DNA of 64,000 nt from Sphingopyxis sp. JAI128. GTDB taxonomy: Bacteria > Pseudomonadota > Alphaproteobacteria > Sphingomonadales > Sphingomonadaceae. This document shows, in pieces, positions 36,701-46,235 of the stretch (position 1 is the first letter of the stretch; each line of letters begins with the position of its first letter). The translations under genes were made by a program, and so were the position numbers. Below the pieces are notes generated by a model, which was given only the letters and a program-made list of their open reading frames with translations, had not been told where the DNA came from and searched no databases. The stretch lies in NCBI RefSeq assembly GCF_014207235.1, contig NZ_JACHDA010000004.1:186001-250000 (forward strand). The letters are read 5' to 3'.

Positions 36701-37222
36701 TTATGCCTGGCCAACCGGCACGGTGTCACCCAGTTCCCCGGCTTCGGCCTGCGCCTGAACCTGCTGCATGAACAAGCCGTGGAAATCGATGGGTTCAAGC
36801 AGCAGCGGCGCAAAACCGCCGTCGCGCACGGCGTCGGCGACGACGCGGCGGGCAAAGGGGAACAGGATGCGCGGCGCTTCGGCCAGGAAAAAGGGCTGCA
36901 ACTGGTCCTCGGGAACGTTGCGGACGCCGAACAGGCCGGCATATTTCAGGTCGATCACAAAGCTCGTGCCGCTGTCGGTTTTCGAGGTCACGTCGATCTT
37001 CAGCGTCACTTCGAACAGATTTTCGCCGACGCTTTCGGCGGCGATATTGAACTGCACGTCGACCTGCGGGGCGTCCTGCCATTGATAGACGGCGGGCGCG
37101 TTCGGATTTTCGAACGACAAATCCTTCACATATTGCGAAATCAGTCCGATCGCCGGGCTCGTGTCTTCGCCGTTCGGCTGCAAGGCGGGATTGTTGATGT
37201 CGGCGCTGGTCTCGTCGGCCAT
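36701..37222 (-). CDS. secB: Protein-export chaperone SecB
   Basis: 173 residues. Tetrameric chaperone keeping preproteins unfolded for SecA. Typical motifs: ISQYVKDLSFENPNAP, QVDVQFNIAAESV, LFEVTLKIDVT, and LLLEPIDFHGLFMQQ. N-terminal 22 residues are an acidic extension common in alphaproteobacteria. The 244-base gap 37223-37466 to the divergent Tim44-like gene contains no gene I can support, only the two promoters. Confidence 0.96.
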   Translation of the reverse strand: MADETSADINNPALQPNGEDTSPAIGLISQYVKDLSFENPNAPAVYQWQDAPQVDVQFNIAAESVGENLFEVTLKIDVTSKTDSGTSFVIDLKYAGLFGVRNVPEDQLQPFFLAEAPRILFPFARRVVADAVRDGGFAPLLLEPIDFHGLFMQQVQAQAEAGELGDTVPVGQA

Positions 37223-37472
37223 GGTGCAGATGCTTTCGCTGGTAAGATGGAAACAAAATCCGGGCCGCAGACCGTGCAAGGGCCGCGGCGGACGGTTGCC
37301 GCGGCGCTTAGCAGCGCCCGGCTGCCAGCACAATGGGGCGTAACTCCGCGATCCAGAGGGCGTCTGGCCGTTGACCTGCCGCCCGGCAGCGGCCATGGCT
37401 ATTTGAAAATGGGCGGCGTATCGCCTATGTATCAGACAAGATGTTTCCGCCATCCGCATTGGACTGTTGCCC

Positions 37473-38135
37473 GTGACCGCTTTTTCGATCGTCCTGCTCG
37501 CCATGATTGCCGCTTTCCTCGGCATGCGGCTCTACTCGGTCCTCGGCAAGCGCACGGGGCACGAACAGGAACCCGTGCTGCCGCGCGAGCGCAGCACCAC
37601 GCCGCCGGTCCGGCTCGACGACGGCGACACGCCGCCTTCGATGCTCGCCGCGGCGCCCGATGCGTCGGGGCTGGTCTATGAACCTGCCGCCGAGGCCGGG
37701 CTGCGCCAGCTGCTCGCGACCGACCGCAGTTTCGATGCCGGGCGGTTCATGGAAGGGGCCGAGGCCGCCTATCGTATGATTTCGGAAGCCTATTGGAAGG
37801 GCGACCGCGACACGCTGCGCGACCTTTGCGATAAGGACAGCTACGAAGCCTTTGTCGCGGCGATCGAAGCGCGCGCGGCGCGCGGCGAAACGCTCGACAA
37901 TCGCCTGATCGGAATCGATTCGGCCAAGATCACGGCCGTCGACCTCGACCGGAACGAAGCGCGCATCACGGTGCGGTATCGCGCCGACATCAGCGCGGTT
38001 ACCCACGATGCCGACGGCAAGCTGATCGCCGGGTCGATGAGCGACGCGTCGCAGACCGACGACCTCTGGACCTTCCGCCGCCAGATCGGCAGCAGCGATC
38101 CCAATTGGCTGCTCGACGAAATCGAAGCCGCCTGA
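37473..38135 (+). CDS. Tim44/TimA-domain protein
   Basis: About 220 residues. One N-terminal membrane helix (residues 3-20), a Pro/Thr-rich linker, and a C-terminal Tim44-like domain (FDAGRFMEGAEAAYRMISEAYWKGDRDTLRDLCDKDSYEAF and WTFRRQIGSSDPNWLLDEI). The conserved alphaproteobacterial order secB / Tim44 / mltA / smr supports the call. A role in envelope protein handling is suggested by homology only. Start is unusual: GTG at 37473 or TTG at 37467; no in-frame ATG exists upstream. Confidence 0.85.
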   Translation: MTAFSIVLLAMIAAFLGMRLYSVLGKRTGHEQEPVLPRERSTTPPVRLDDGDTPPSMLAAAPDASGLVYEPAAEAGLRQLLATDRSFDAGRFMEGAEAAYRMISEAYWKGDRDTLRDLCDKDSYEAFVAAIEARAARGETLDNRLIGIDSAKITAVDLDRNEARITVRYRADISAVTHDADGKLIAGSMSDASQTDDLWTFRRQIGSSDPNWLLDEIEAA

Positions 38136-38139
38136 CCCG

Positions 38140-39474
38140 ATGCCGGCCGACCTGACGCCCGGGGCGCGCCGGGCGCGCATTTTCGGGCTCGCCTTCTGTG
38201 CCGCGCTGCCGCTGCTGTCGGGCTGCGCATCGGTGATTCCCGATGCGGGGGGAACCCGCCCCGGTGCCGCTGCCCCAACGTCGTCGTCGCGCCCGACCAC
38301 CGCGCCGCGCCCCTATCAGCCGCGTCCGTCGGAACAGCCTGGCGCCGCGGCCAAACCGATCCCGGCAACCCCGCGCGCACCGCTTCCCGCCCCCGCCGTG
38401 CCCGCCGGTGCGACAACTGCTGCGGCCAGCGGCGTGATCGCCGGCCCCGACTTCGCCGCGCTCGGCGTTACCGCCGAACAGGCGTCCGCCGCGCTCAAGG
38501 CCTTCCGGCTCAGCTGCCCTTCGGTCCAGCGCCGCACCGATGCTAGCGGCCTGACGCGGGGCGCCGACTGGGCGGACAGTTGCAGCGCCGCGAAAAACTG
38601 GAAGGATGCAGACGCTTCGGCCTTCTTCACCCGCTATTTCGGCACGGTTCAGGTCGGTGCGGGCGCCGCCTTCGTCACCGGCTATTATGAACCCGAAATC
38701 GCGGCATCGCGCACAAAGCAGCCGGGGTATGACGTTCCCGTCTATCGCCGTCCCGCGGACCTTGTCGAAGTCGATCTTGGCCAGTTCGCCGACGACCTTA
38801 AAGGGCGCAAGATCCGTGGGCGCGCCGAGGGCCCCAATTTCGTGCGATATTACGATCGCGCGGCGATCGAGGGTGGGGCGCTCGCGGGGCGCGGGCTCGA
38901 ACTTGCCTGGGCGGCCGACGCCGCGGAATTTTTCTTCCTGCAGGTGCAGGGTTCGGGCCGGCTGCGGCTGCCCGACGGCAGTGTCATGCGCATCGGCTAC
39001 GACAGCCAGAACGGCCGCGATTATGTCGGCATCGGCAAGCTGTTGCTCGATCGCGGTGAACTTCAGCGCGGGCAGGCCTCGATGCAGGGCATCCTCGATT
39101 ATCTGCGCGCCGACCCGGTGCGCGGCGCCGCGGTGATGAACGAAAATCCCAGCTGGGTGTTTTTCCGCGAGATCACCGGCCCCGGCCCGCTCGGCGCTCT
39201 GGGCGTTCCGGTAACCGGCCGCGCGAGCGTCGCCGCCGATCCCAAATATGTGCCCTTGGGCGCCCCCGTCTTTCTGTCGCTCGACCGCGCCGAACCCAAT
39301 GGACTGTGGATTGCGCAGGACACCGGCGGCGCGATCAAGGGCGCGAACCGCTTCGACAGCTTCTGGGGCGCAGGCGACGAAGCGCGCGCGATCGCCGGCG
39401 GCATGTCGGCGCGCGGTTCGGCGCTGCTGCTGCTCCCGCGCGCCAGCATCGCGCGGCTGATCCCGGCCGGCTGA
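38140..39474 (+). CDS. mltA: Membrane-bound lytic murein transglycosylase A
   Basis: 444 residues. Lipobox LSGC with Cys29, then a Pro/Ala-rich linker to about residue 100, then the MltA domain (TGYYEPEIAASRTK, FFLQVQGSGRLRLPDG) and the C-terminal 3D domain with the catalytic Asp in IAQDTGGAIKGANRFDSFWG. Cleaves peptidoglycan to 1,6-anhydromuropeptides at the outer membrane. Starts 4 bases after the Tim44-like stop; smr follows 7 bases later. Confidence 0.95.
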   Translation: MPADLTPGARRARIFGLAFCAALPLLSGCASVIPDAGGTRPGAAAPTSSSRPTTAPRPYQPRPSEQPGAAAKPIPATPRAPLPAPAVPAGATTAAASGVIAGPDFAALGVTAEQASAALKAFRLSCPSVQRRTDASGLTRGADWADSCSAAKNWKDADASAFFTRYFGTVQVGAGAAFVTGYYEPEIAASRTKQPGYDVPVYRRPADLVEVDLGQFADDLKGRKIRGRAEGPNFVRYYDRAAIEGGALAGRGLELAWAADAAEFFFLQVQGSGRLRLPDGSVMRIGYDSQNGRDYVGIGKLLLDRGELQRGQASMQGILDYLRADPVRGAAVMNENPSWVFFREITGPGPLGALGVPVTGRASVAADPKYVPLGAPVFLSLDRAEPNGLWIAQDTGGAIKGANRFDSFWGAGDEARAIAGGMSARGSALLLLPRASIARLIPAG

Positions 39475-39481
39475 TTGCGCG

Positions 39482-40054
39482 ATGCCGCGCCGCCTCGACC
39501 CCGACGAAAGCGCGCTGTGGAAAAAGGTCGCGGCGACGGTCAAGCCGCTGGTGAAAACCCCGCGAGCGCCCGTCTCTCCGCCGACGATCAAGCCGCCTAA
39601 GCCAACCCCGCGCAGCACCGCTGCCCCTGCCGCCGCGCCGCGCGCCGCGCCGACGAAGCTGCCGCCGCCGCGCCGGGCGCACCAGGCGGCGACGCTCGAC
39701 GGTCATTGGGACCGCCGCCTGCGCAAGGGGCTCGTACGCCCCGACATGAGCATCGACCTTCACGGCCACACGCTCGCCTCGGCGCAGGCGCTGCTCGACG
39801 ATGCGATCGGCCGCGCGCTGCTGCGCGGCGCGCGCGTGCTGCTTGTCGTCGCGGGGCGGCTGCGCCCCGGTGCCGACCGCCTGCCGGTGATGCACGGTGA
39901 CCCGCGGCCGCGCGGCGCGATCCGCGCGTCATTGCCCGACTGGCTTGCCTATTCGCCCCATGCCGACCAGATCGTCGCGCTGCGCCCCGCGCATATCAGC
40001 CACGGCGGCGCGGGCGCAGTCTATGTGATCCTGCGCCGCGGGCGCGACGACTAG
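39482..40054 (+). CDS. smr: Smr-domain protein
   Basis: 190 residues. The N-terminal half is Pro/Ala-rich and disordered. The C-terminal Smr domain carries the DLHG motif (IDLHGHTLASAQALL) and the HGGAGAVYVILRR end. Stand-alone Smr proteins are nucleases or nucleic-acid binders; the substrate here is unknown. Co-directional with mltA and convergent with dapE, whose stop codon overlaps by 4 bases. Confidence 0.9.
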   Translation: MPRRLDPDESALWKKVAATVKPLVKTPRAPVSPPTIKPPKPTPRSTAAPAAAPRAAPTKLPPPRRAHQAATLDGHWDRRLRKGLVRPDMSIDLHGHTLASAQALLDDAIGRALLRGARVLLVVAGRLRPGADRLPVMHGDPRPRGAIRASLPDWLAYSPHADQIVALRPAHISHGGAGAVYVILRRGRDD

Positions 40055-41178
40055 AGGAAAGCGCGCATCAAAATGCCGCGATAGATGGCGGCGAGCGTGT
40101 GCAGGTCCTCGACCGCCACCGCCTCGTCGAGCTTGTGCATCGTCGCATTGGTCAGGCCGAACTCGACCACGGGGCATAAAGCGTGGAGGAAACGCGCGTC
40201 CGATGTCCCGCCGGTCGTCGACATTTCGGGCGTCAGGTCGGTTTCGGCATGGATCGCTTCGGCGACCAGTCCGGACAGCGCGCCCGGCGGGGTCAGGAAG
40301 GCCTCGCCCGAAATCTTGCCCAACACCTTCGCCGCCGGTTCGACCTCATGCGCGATCCGTTCGACCATCGCGACCAACTCGGCGCCCTTATGACGGTCGT
40401 TGAAACGGATCGACAGCCGCGCGCGCGCCGAGGCAGGGATGACATTGGTCGCGCCATTGCCGACCTCGATATCGGTGAATTCGATGTTCGACGGCTGGAA
40501 CCAGTCGGTGCCGGCATCGAGGCTGACCGAATCGATTTCCGACAATATCTTGACCAGCTTGGGGATCGGATTGTCGGCGAGGTGCGGATAGGCGACATGC
40601 CCCTGCGTCCCCGGCACGTCGATCCAGATATTGACCGACCCGCGCCGCCCGATCTTCACCATGTCGCCAAGGCGGTTCACCGACGTCGGTTCGCCGACGA
40701 CGATCATGTCGGGCTTCACGCCGCGCGCGTCCATATGCTCCATCAGCGCGCGCGTGCCGAAAATCGCGGGGCCTTCCTCGTCGCCGGTGATGATCAGGCT
40801 GATCGTGCCCGCGTCGGCGGGCGTCGCTGCGGCGGCGGCAACGAAGGCCGCGATCGATCCCTTCATGTCGACCGCGCCGCGGCCGTAGAGCAGGTCGCCG
40901 CGAATCTCTGGCGCAAAGGCATCGCCCGTCCAGCCCACACCCGGCGGCACGACGTCGAGATGCCCGGCAAAGCCGAAATGCTTGGGCCCCTTCCCGGCCC
41001 GGACCGCGAGCAGATTCTCGACCGGCCCGTCGGGCTCGACCCCGTCGATGAAGCGCTCGACGGTGAAGCCGAGCGGTACCAGCGCGGCCTCGAGCGCGTC
41101 GAACACGGCGCCCATGGCGGGAGTGACGCTGGGCGCGGCGATCAGCGCCTTGGCCAGTTCTACGGGATCGATATTCAT
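40051..41178 (-). CDS. dapE: Succinyl-diaminopimelate desuccinylase
   Basis: 375 residues, M20 metallopeptidase family. Makes LL-DAP for lysine and peptidoglycan. Metal ligands are visible: AGHLDVVPPG (His, Asp-related), YGRGAVDMKGS (bridging Asp), ITGDEEGPA (Glu/catalytic Glu), and a C-terminal FGLTNATMHKLDE His. Length typical for DapE. Confidence 0.95.
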   Translation of the reverse strand: MNIDPVELAKALIAAPSVTPAMGAVFDALEAALVPLGFTVERFIDGVEPDGPVENLLAVRAGKGPKHFGFAGHLDVVPPGVGWTGDAFAPEIRGDLLYGRGAVDMKGSIAAFVAAAAATPADAGTISLIITGDEEGPAIFGTRALMEHMDARGVKPDMIVVGEPTSVNRLGDMVKIGRRGSVNIWIDVPGTQGHVAYPHLADNPIPKLVKILSEIDSVSLDAGTDWFQPSNIEFTDIEVGNGATNVIPASARARLSIRFNDRHKGAELVAMVERIAHEVEPAAKVLGKISGEAFLTPPGALSGLVAEAIHAETDLTPEMSTTGGTSDARFLHALCPVVEFGLTNATMHKLDEAVAVEDLHTLAAIYRGILMRAFL

Positions 41179-41191
41179 GGCACCCCTTTAT

Positions 41192-41274
41192 CCGTTCGTG
41201 TCGAGCGAAGTCGAGACACCATTCGTCTTGGCGCGATTGGCGCGGGGCATCTCGACTTCGCTCGATGCGAACGG
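41192..41274. repeat. Intergenic inverted repeat (TCGAGCGAAGTCGAGA type)
   Basis: Two arms of about 29 bases, CCGTTCG..TCGAGCGAAGTCGAGA.., in inverted orientation around a 25-base spacer, four mismatches. Fills most of the gap between divergent dapE and the cupin gene. A dispersed repeat of this type is familiar in sphingomonad genomes. Confidence 0.75.
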
Positions 41275-41298
41275 CAAATTGAAGGAAGGAGGACTGCC

Positions 41299-41766
41299 AT
41301 GCCCAAGCTCGATCTCGACGCCATCCCGCAAACCAATGTCACCGGCTATCCCGCACCCTATGACGCGCCCGTCGAAGGCCGCTGGTACCGCCGCCTCGCG
41401 CCGCCGACGGGGCTCAGCGATTTTGCCGCGAGCCATGTCGTGCTCAAACCCGGCGCCTGGTCGTCGCAGCGCCACTGGCACGATGGCGAGGACGAGATGC
41501 TGGTGATGATTTCGGGCGAGGCGGTGCTGGTCGAGGATGACGGGCGCCACCCGATGCGCGCGGGCGACATCGCGGTGTGGCCGAAGGGCAGCACCAACGG
41601 CCATCACCTGATCAACGAATCGGACGCCGACTGCGTCTTCGTCGCGCTGGGCGGCGGCAAGCAACATGACACCGGGGGCGGCTATTCGGACATCGACATG
41701 ATCTTCACGCCCGATGGCTATTTCCACAAGGACGGTACGCCTTATCCGACCAGCCGGATTCCCTAG
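41299..41766 (+). CDS. Cupin-domain protein
   Basis: 155 residues, single cupin. Metal-binding pattern QRHWHDGEDEMLVMISGEAVLVEDDGRHPMRAGDIAVWPKG split as motif 1 (H, H, E) and motif 2. The C-terminal tail GGGYSDIDMIFTPDGYFHKDG is found in a group of small cupins of unknown enzyme role. GAAGGAGGA precedes the ATG. Its stop overlaps the convergent 216-residue gene by four bases. Confidence 0.85.
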   Translation: MPKLDLDAIPQTNVTGYPAPYDAPVEGRWYRRLAPPTGLSDFAASHVVLKPGAWSSQRHWHDGEDEMLVMISGEAVLVEDDGRHPMRAGDIAVWPKGSTNGHHLINESDADCVFVALGGGKQHDTGGGYSDIDMIFTPDGYFHKDGTPYPTSRIP

Positions 41767-42413
41767 CGTATCTCGAAACTCAGCAAGGTAAAGCGGGCCG
41801 GGCGCGTCGCAAAGACGCCGTGCCCGCGTCCGCCCGCCGATCCGAACACCAGCCCGATCCGGCCCATATCGTCGAGCGCGACATCCATCGCCGCGCGATG
41901 GGTCGAGGCGCGGTCGGCCATCACCGAACTCCAGTCGGGGTCATCGAGCCGGACGATCATTTCGGCCTCGCCCGGTGCGAGCGCATTCATCGTCGCGACC
42001 GGCGCATACCAGCGATAATATCGATATGCGCCCTTCGCGGTCCAGCTATCGCCGCGGCGCTGCATATAGAGCGCAACGGTCGCGGTGCGGTCCGGATATT
42101 GCTGCGGCACGAAGCGGGTGCCGGGTGCCGCGTCGATGCGGTAACGCACGACGAGCCGCGACTTGCCGCGCAGCGATCCCGGGTCGAAAGTGACATAATG
42201 AACGTGCCCGGCAGCGGCATCGGGCGCCGGAAAATCGAAAGCCCAGCCACCGCCGCGTGTCGGATAGGGCGCGGCGGGCATCCCTTGCGAATAATTCTTG
42301 CCGCGGATGACCGGGCCGATTTCCCAGCTTTGGGCGCCCGGCATCGCCGCGCTCCCGGCCGCGGGAAGCGCGAGGGCGAGGACGGCGAGCGAGGCGATTG
42401 GGCGTTTCGTCAT
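41763..42413 (-). CDS. Secreted protein of unknown function
   Basis: 216 residues. Signal peptide (1-23, cleaved after GSAA). I do not recognise a named domain; the sequence is strand-rich (WEIGPVIRGKNYSQG, HVHYVTFDPGSLRGKSRLVVRYRID, GRIGLVFGSAGGRGHGVFA), suggesting a beta-sandwich, possibly carbohydrate-binding-like. Start at MTKRPIASL. Downstream of the GST gene on the same strand with 68 bases between them. Confidence 0.55.
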   Translation of the reverse strand: MTKRPIASLAVLALALPAAGSAAMPGAQSWEIGPVIRGKNYSQGMPAAPYPTRGGGWAFDFPAPDAAAGHVHYVTFDPGSLRGKSRLVVRYRIDAAPGTRFVPQQYPDRTATVALYMQRRGDSWTAKGAYRYYRWYAPVATMNALAPGEAEMIVRLDDPDWSSVMADRASTHRAAMDVALDDMGRIGLVFGSAGGRGHGVFATRPARFTLLSFEIR

Positions 42414-42481
42414 CGCCCCCGAATAGCAGGCAGGCCGCGACCTGTCCTGAACGCCCGGTTCATTGCCGCGCCAGCTTCGCT

Positions 42482-43153
42482 TCAACCTTCGATCGGCCCT
42501 TCGAACTGCTCGATCACCCAATCCTCGGCCTGCGCGCCGCCGATCCATTCCTGCATGCACGGATGGCTGATCACCGCCTGCGCATAGGCGGCGGCAAAGC
42601 GCGGCAGCGGGATCGAATAGGTGACGAAGCGCGTCACGACCGGCGCGAACATGATGTCGGCGGCCGACCAGTCGCCGAACAGATAATCGCCTTCGCCGCC
42701 GAACCGCGCGCGCGCCTCGGCCCAGATCTGGAAGATACGCGCGACATCGGCCTGCACTTCGGGCGACAGTTCGGCCGCCGGATAGATGCGCCGGATATTC
42801 ATGCTGTGGTTGCGGCGGAGCGCGGCAAAGCTCGAGTGCATTTCGGCCGCCATCGACCGCGCCATCGCGCGCGCCGCCATGTCCGCGGGCCAGAAATGCT
42901 TCGTCCCGCCGGTCTTTTCGTTGAGATAATCGACGATCGCGAGGCTGTCCCACACGACGATATCGTCGCCGTCCCACAATATCGGCACCTTGCCGCCCGA
43001 CGGCGCAAATTCGTCGCCCTCGCGCCGGTTCGACCAATCCTCGTCATAAAGCGGGACGGTGACTTCCTCGAAGGGCAGGCCGCTGTGCTTCGCCGCGAGC
43101 CAGCCGCGCAGGCTCCAGCTCGAATAGGCCTTGTTACCGATGAATAATTTCAT
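42482..43153 (-). CDS. Glutathione S-transferase family protein
   Basis: 223 residues. Thioredoxin-fold N-terminal domain: KLFIGNKAYSSWSLRGWLAAKHSG, with GGKVPILWDGDDIVVWDSLAIVDYLNE carrying the cis-Pro and the glutathione-binding Asp-Ser. The C-terminal helical domain has the YLFGDWSAADIMFAPVV N-capping motif. The active-site Ser region SSWS is typical of a bacterial GST branch. Substrate unknown. Confidence 0.88.
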   Translation of the reverse strand: MKLFIGNKAYSSWSLRGWLAAKHSGLPFEEVTVPLYDEDWSNRREGDEFAPSGGKVPILWDGDDIVVWDSLAIVDYLNEKTGGTKHFWPADMAARAMARSMAAEMHSSFAALRRNHSMNIRRIYPAAELSPEVQADVARIFQIWAEARARFGGEGDYLFGDWSAADIMFAPVVTRFVTYSIPLPRFAAAYAQAVISHPCMQEWIGGAQAEDWVIEQFEGPIEG

Positions 43154-43166
43154 GGGGTCTCCAAAA

Positions 43167-43266
43167 TCCTCCTCCTGTTTGCGGGAGGGGCGAGGGGAGG
43201 GCCTGTCCAGACCCCGTTCGGAAGGTAACATGCCCTCCCCCAACCCCTCCCGCAAGCGGGAGGGGA
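43167..43266. repeat. Intergenic inverted repeat (CTCCCGCAAGCGGGAG type)
   Basis: Arms of about 35 bases (GCGGGAGGGG..GGGGAGGGC and its complement) around a 29-base spacer, a few mismatches; the right arm also contains the short palindrome CTCCCGCAAGCGGGAG. Lies between engB and the GST gene. Confidence 0.75.
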
Positions 43267-43271
43267 GCGGA

Positions 43272-43931
43272 TCAACTCTCGACCGCCTCCAGCACCGCGG
43301 TGCGCAGATCGGCGATGCCCAGCCCCTTTTCGCTGCTCGTCGCGATCACCTCGGGGTGCGCGGCGGGGTGCTTGCGCGCCTCCGCCTCGGTTGCGGCCTG
43401 AACCTCGGCGAGCGCGCTGGCCTTGATCTTGTCGGCCTTGGTCAGCACGATGCGGTAACTCACCGCCGCCACGTCGAGCATTTCGAGGACTTCGCGGTCG
43501 ACGTCCTTGATCCCGTGACGGCTGTCGATCAGCACCAAGGTGCGCTTCAGCACCGCGCGGCCGCGCAGATAATCGTTAATCAGAAAGCGCCATTTCCGGA
43601 CGACATCTTTTGGCGCCTTGGCGAAACCATAGCCGGGCATGTCGACGAGGCGGAACACCAGGGGTTCGCCGACATCGAAATAATTTAGTTCCTGCGTTCG
43701 CCCCGGCGTCACCGACGTGCGCGCCAGGCTGTTGCGGTTGGTGAGCGCGTTGAGCAGCGACGATTTGCCGACATTCGACCGTCCCGCAAAAGCGATTTCG
43801 GGCATCGACGGCGCGGGGAGATGCTCAAGCGCCGGGGCCGATTTCAGGAAGCTAATCGGCCCCGAAAACAGCTTGCGCGCCCGCTCGGCCCGATCGGGAT
43901 CGGTCCCCGGATCAGCTTCGACGCCGCTCAC
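43272..43931 (-). CDS. engB: Ribosome biogenesis GTP-binding protein EngB (YihA/YsxC)
   Basis: 219 residues. G1 GRSNVGKS at residues 50-57, G3 DMPGYGFA, G4 TKAD, and TSSEKGLG. Essential GTPase for 50S assembly. Start is GTG at 43931, overlapping the yidC stop as GTGA; this includes the family's N-terminal [11 protein letters not shown] segment, which an ATG start at MPEIAFAG would lose. Confidence 0.93.
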   Translation of the reverse strand: MSGVEADPGTDPDRAERARKLFSGPISFLKSAPALEHLPAPSMPEIAFAGRSNVGKSSLLNALTNRNSLARTSVTPGRTQELNYFDVGEPLVFRLVDMPGYGFAKAPKDVVRKWRFLINDYLRGRAVLKRTLVLIDSRHGIKDVDREVLEMLDVAAVSYRIVLTKADKIKASALAEVQAATEAEARKHPAAHPEVIATSSEKGLGIADLRTAVLEAVES

Positions 43932-45682
43932 TTCGCGGGCGCCGCCTTCAGCGCCGGGAATTTGCGATACATCCACTGCTGCTGTCCGATCGACAGGATA
44001 TTGTTGGTGATCCAGTAGAGGAGCAGACCCGCCGCGAACGGCGCCATGATGAACATGAACAGCCACGGCATGATCTTGAACACCTGCTGCTGCACGGGGT
44101 CGGTTGCTTGCGGATTGAGGCGGAACTGCAGCCACATGGTAATGCCGAGGATCACCGCGAGCACGCCGATCGACAGGATCGACGGCGGGGTGAAGGGCAG
44201 GAGGCCGAACAGGTTGAGGATATGCAGCGGATCGGGCGCCGACAGATCCTTGATCCACAGGATGAACGGCTGGTGCCGCATTTCGATCGTCAGCATCAGC
44301 ACCTTGTAGAGGGCGTAGAAGATCGGGATCTGGATGACGATCGGCAGGCAGCCGGCGAGCGGATTGATCTTCTCGTCCTTGTAGAGCTTCATCAGCTCCT
44401 GCTGCATCTTCGGCTTATCGTCCTTATAGCGCTCCTGCAGCGCCTTCATCTTCGGCTGGACGAGGCGCATCTGCGCCATCGACGAGAATTGCCGGTTGGC
44501 GATCGGGAACATCAAGAGGCGGATGATCAAGGTCAGCGCCATGATCGCGACGCCGAAATTGCCGACCTGCCTGAACAGCCAGTCGAGCAGTTTGAAGATC
44601 GGCACCTCGAAAAATTCGAACCAGCCCCAGTCGATCGCGTTCGACAGGCGCGTGATGCCTTGGTCATCCTGATATTGCGACAGGATGCTGACCTCTTTGG
44701 CGCCAGCGAAGATGCGGCTGGTGGTCGACACCTGCTTGCCCGGCGCAACCTGCGTAAAGTCGCGCGCGAAAAGCGTCTGGTAATTGTTCGCGGCGGGCGA
44801 ACTGATCGCGGCGGTCACGCGCTCGCCCTTCGCCGGCACGATCGCGGCGAGCCAATATTTGTCGGTAAAGCCGAGCCATCCCGCCGAGTTATAGCGCACG
44901 GTGCGGTTCGGCGCTTCCTCAACATCGTCATAGTCGGTGTCGAACACCGACTTGCCGTCGAGATAGCCGGTCGGGCCGACGTGGATCGTCCAGCTGTCCT
45001 GCTCGTGCGGGTCGGTCGGCTTGCCGAGCCGGTCGATCAGCGCAAAGCTGCTCGCGCTCACCGGCGCGGCGCCGGTGTTAGCGATCGTCTGCTTGGCCGT
45101 GATCAGATAATCGGCGTCGATGCTATATTCGATGCGGAAGGTCTGGCCGGTCGTGTTCGCCCAGCTCAGCGTCACCGGCGTCGTCGGGGTCAGCTTGGTC
45201 CCGCTCGCGGTCCACACCGTATTGGCGTTCGGTACCGCGATGCCCTGCGCCGACCAGCCGAGGCTCGCGAAATAGGCTGCGGGCGTCCCGCCGGGCGCGA
45301 ACAGGCGCACAGCGGGCGAATCCTTCTTGATCGTCTGGCGATATTTGCTGAGCGTGATGTCGTCGACACGCGCGCCGACAAGGTTGATCGATCCCTTGAT
45401 CGCGGGAGTCTCGATCGGAATGCGCTGCCCTTCGGCAAGCACCGCGTCAACCGGACGGATTGCCTGCGGCGCGGCTGCTGCGGGCGCGCCCGGTGCCGGC
45501 AGCGCGCTCGGCTGGCCCTGCGTCGCGGGTGTTGCGGCGGGAGCGCCGTTGGCGCCCGCGACCGTTTTGGTCACGTCGGGTTTGTCGGGCGTCGGGAAAA
45601 ATTTCTCGGAGACGAAATTCCAGCCGATCAAAATGGCCACCGACAGCAAAATTGCCGCGATCATGTTCCGCTTGTCGTCCAC
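43928..45682 (-). CDS. yidC: Membrane protein insertase YidC
   Basis: 584 residues. N-terminal helix ([18 protein letters not shown]), Ala/Pro-rich linker, large periplasmic beta domain, then five helices of the conserved core ([88 protein letters not shown]). Inserts and folds inner-membrane proteins with or without Sec. Start codon is GTG. Confidence 0.97.
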   Translation of the reverse strand: MDDKRNMIAAILLSVAILIGWNFVSEKFFPTPDKPDVTKTVAGANGAPAATPATQGQPSALPAPGAPAAAAPQAIRPVDAVLAEGQRIPIETPAIKGSINLVGARVDDITLSKYRQTIKKDSPAVRLFAPGGTPAAYFASLGWSAQGIAVPNANTVWTASGTKLTPTTPVTLSWANTTGQTFRIEYSIDADYLITAKQTIANTGAAPVSASSFALIDRLGKPTDPHEQDSWTIHVGPTGYLDGKSVFDTDYDDVEEAPNRTVRYNSAGWLGFTDKYWLAAIVPAKGERVTAAISSPAANNYQTLFARDFTQVAPGKQVSTTSRIFAGAKEVSILSQYQDDQGITRLSNAIDWGWFEFFEVPIFKLLDWLFRQVGNFGVAIMALTLIIRLLMFPIANRQFSSMAQMRLVQPKMKALQERYKDDKPKMQQELMKLYKDEKINPLAGCLPIVIQIPIFYALYKVLMLTIEMRHQPFILWIKDLSAPDPLHILNLFGLLPFTPPSILSIGVLAVILGITMWLQFRLNPQATDPVQQQVFKIMPWLFMFIMAPFAAGLLLYWITNNILSIGQQQWMYRKFPALKAAPAK

Positions 45683-45728
45683 GCTCTTCGGTCTCTCTTC
45701 GTGTCAAAAATGTCGGGATGGGCCGTCT

Positions 45729-45873
45729 AGGCTGTGTCGTCATTTCGCTCGTGGTGAGCCGAAAATGGTGGATTCTCGGGACCCGGAGCGCAGCGTACGA
45801 TCAGTACGTGAGCACCGGAAGCCCGGGAATCCGCCATTTGCAGGCCGCCATGGGCGGAATGGCGATACAGCCT
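45729..45873. repeat. 145-bp long imperfect palindrome between yidC and yidD
   Basis: The left arm begins AGGCTGTGTCGTCATTTCGC, and the reverse complement of the right arm begins AGGCTGTATCGCCATTCCGC. The arms stay aligned for over 55 bases and close through an inner CGTAC stem around GATCA. Of ten transition-type differences I count, eight leave G-U pairs in plus-strand RNA and two in minus-strand RNA. The right end overlaps the yidD stop codon. Nature unknown; MITE-like or structured-RNA element. Confidence 0.75.
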
Positions 45874-46084
45874 AAGGGACGGGGTCGTAGCCATGGCCTC
45901 CCCAAGGATGGCAGCGCAATAGCCGCTTTGTCGCCAGCCAGCCACCCTTGATCGCACCATATTTCCGGAGCGCGGTGATCGCATAGGCGCTGCACGACGG
46001 TGCATAACGACAGGTCGGCGGCAGGATACGCGACGGGCCGAGCTGCCAGCCGCGCGCGATCAGGATGAGCAATTTCGCGATCAT
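45872..46084 (-). CDS. yidD: Membrane protein insertion efficiency factor YidD
   Basis: 70 residues. Starts with a hydrophobic/amphipathic helix (MIAKLLILIARGWQLG), then CRYAPSCSAYAITAL and the C-terminal CHPWGGHGYDPVP, all diagnostic of YidD. Its TAG stop is shared with the outer end of the 145-bp palindrome. Part of the rpmH-rnpA-yidD-yidC block. Confidence 0.95.
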   Translation of the reverse strand: MIAKLLILIARGWQLGPSRILPPTCRYAPSCSAYAITALRKYGAIKGGWLATKRLLRCHPWGGHGYDPVP

Positions 46085-46139
46085 GGGAATAGCCCGGAAA
46101 ACTGCGCAACTTCACCCGTGATCGCCGCTTTTCTCCCTT

Positions 46140-46212
46140 CGTCACCCCGGACTTGATCCGGGGTCCATGCAACGGCCGTGACTATGGACCCCGGATCAAG
46201 TCCGGGGTGACG
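46140..46212. repeat. Perfect 29-bp inverted repeat between yidD and rnpA
   Basis: Arms 46140-46168 and 46184-46212 are exact inverted copies (CGTCACCCCGGACTTGATCC.. and complement) with a 15-base spacer. Each arm also contains the inner palindrome CCGGACTTGATCCGG. It is transcribed within the rnpA-yidD interval (46085-46235) and could form a stable RNA hairpin. Confidence 0.85.
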
Positions 46213-46235
46213 ATAAAAAGAAAGGGAGGGAATGG

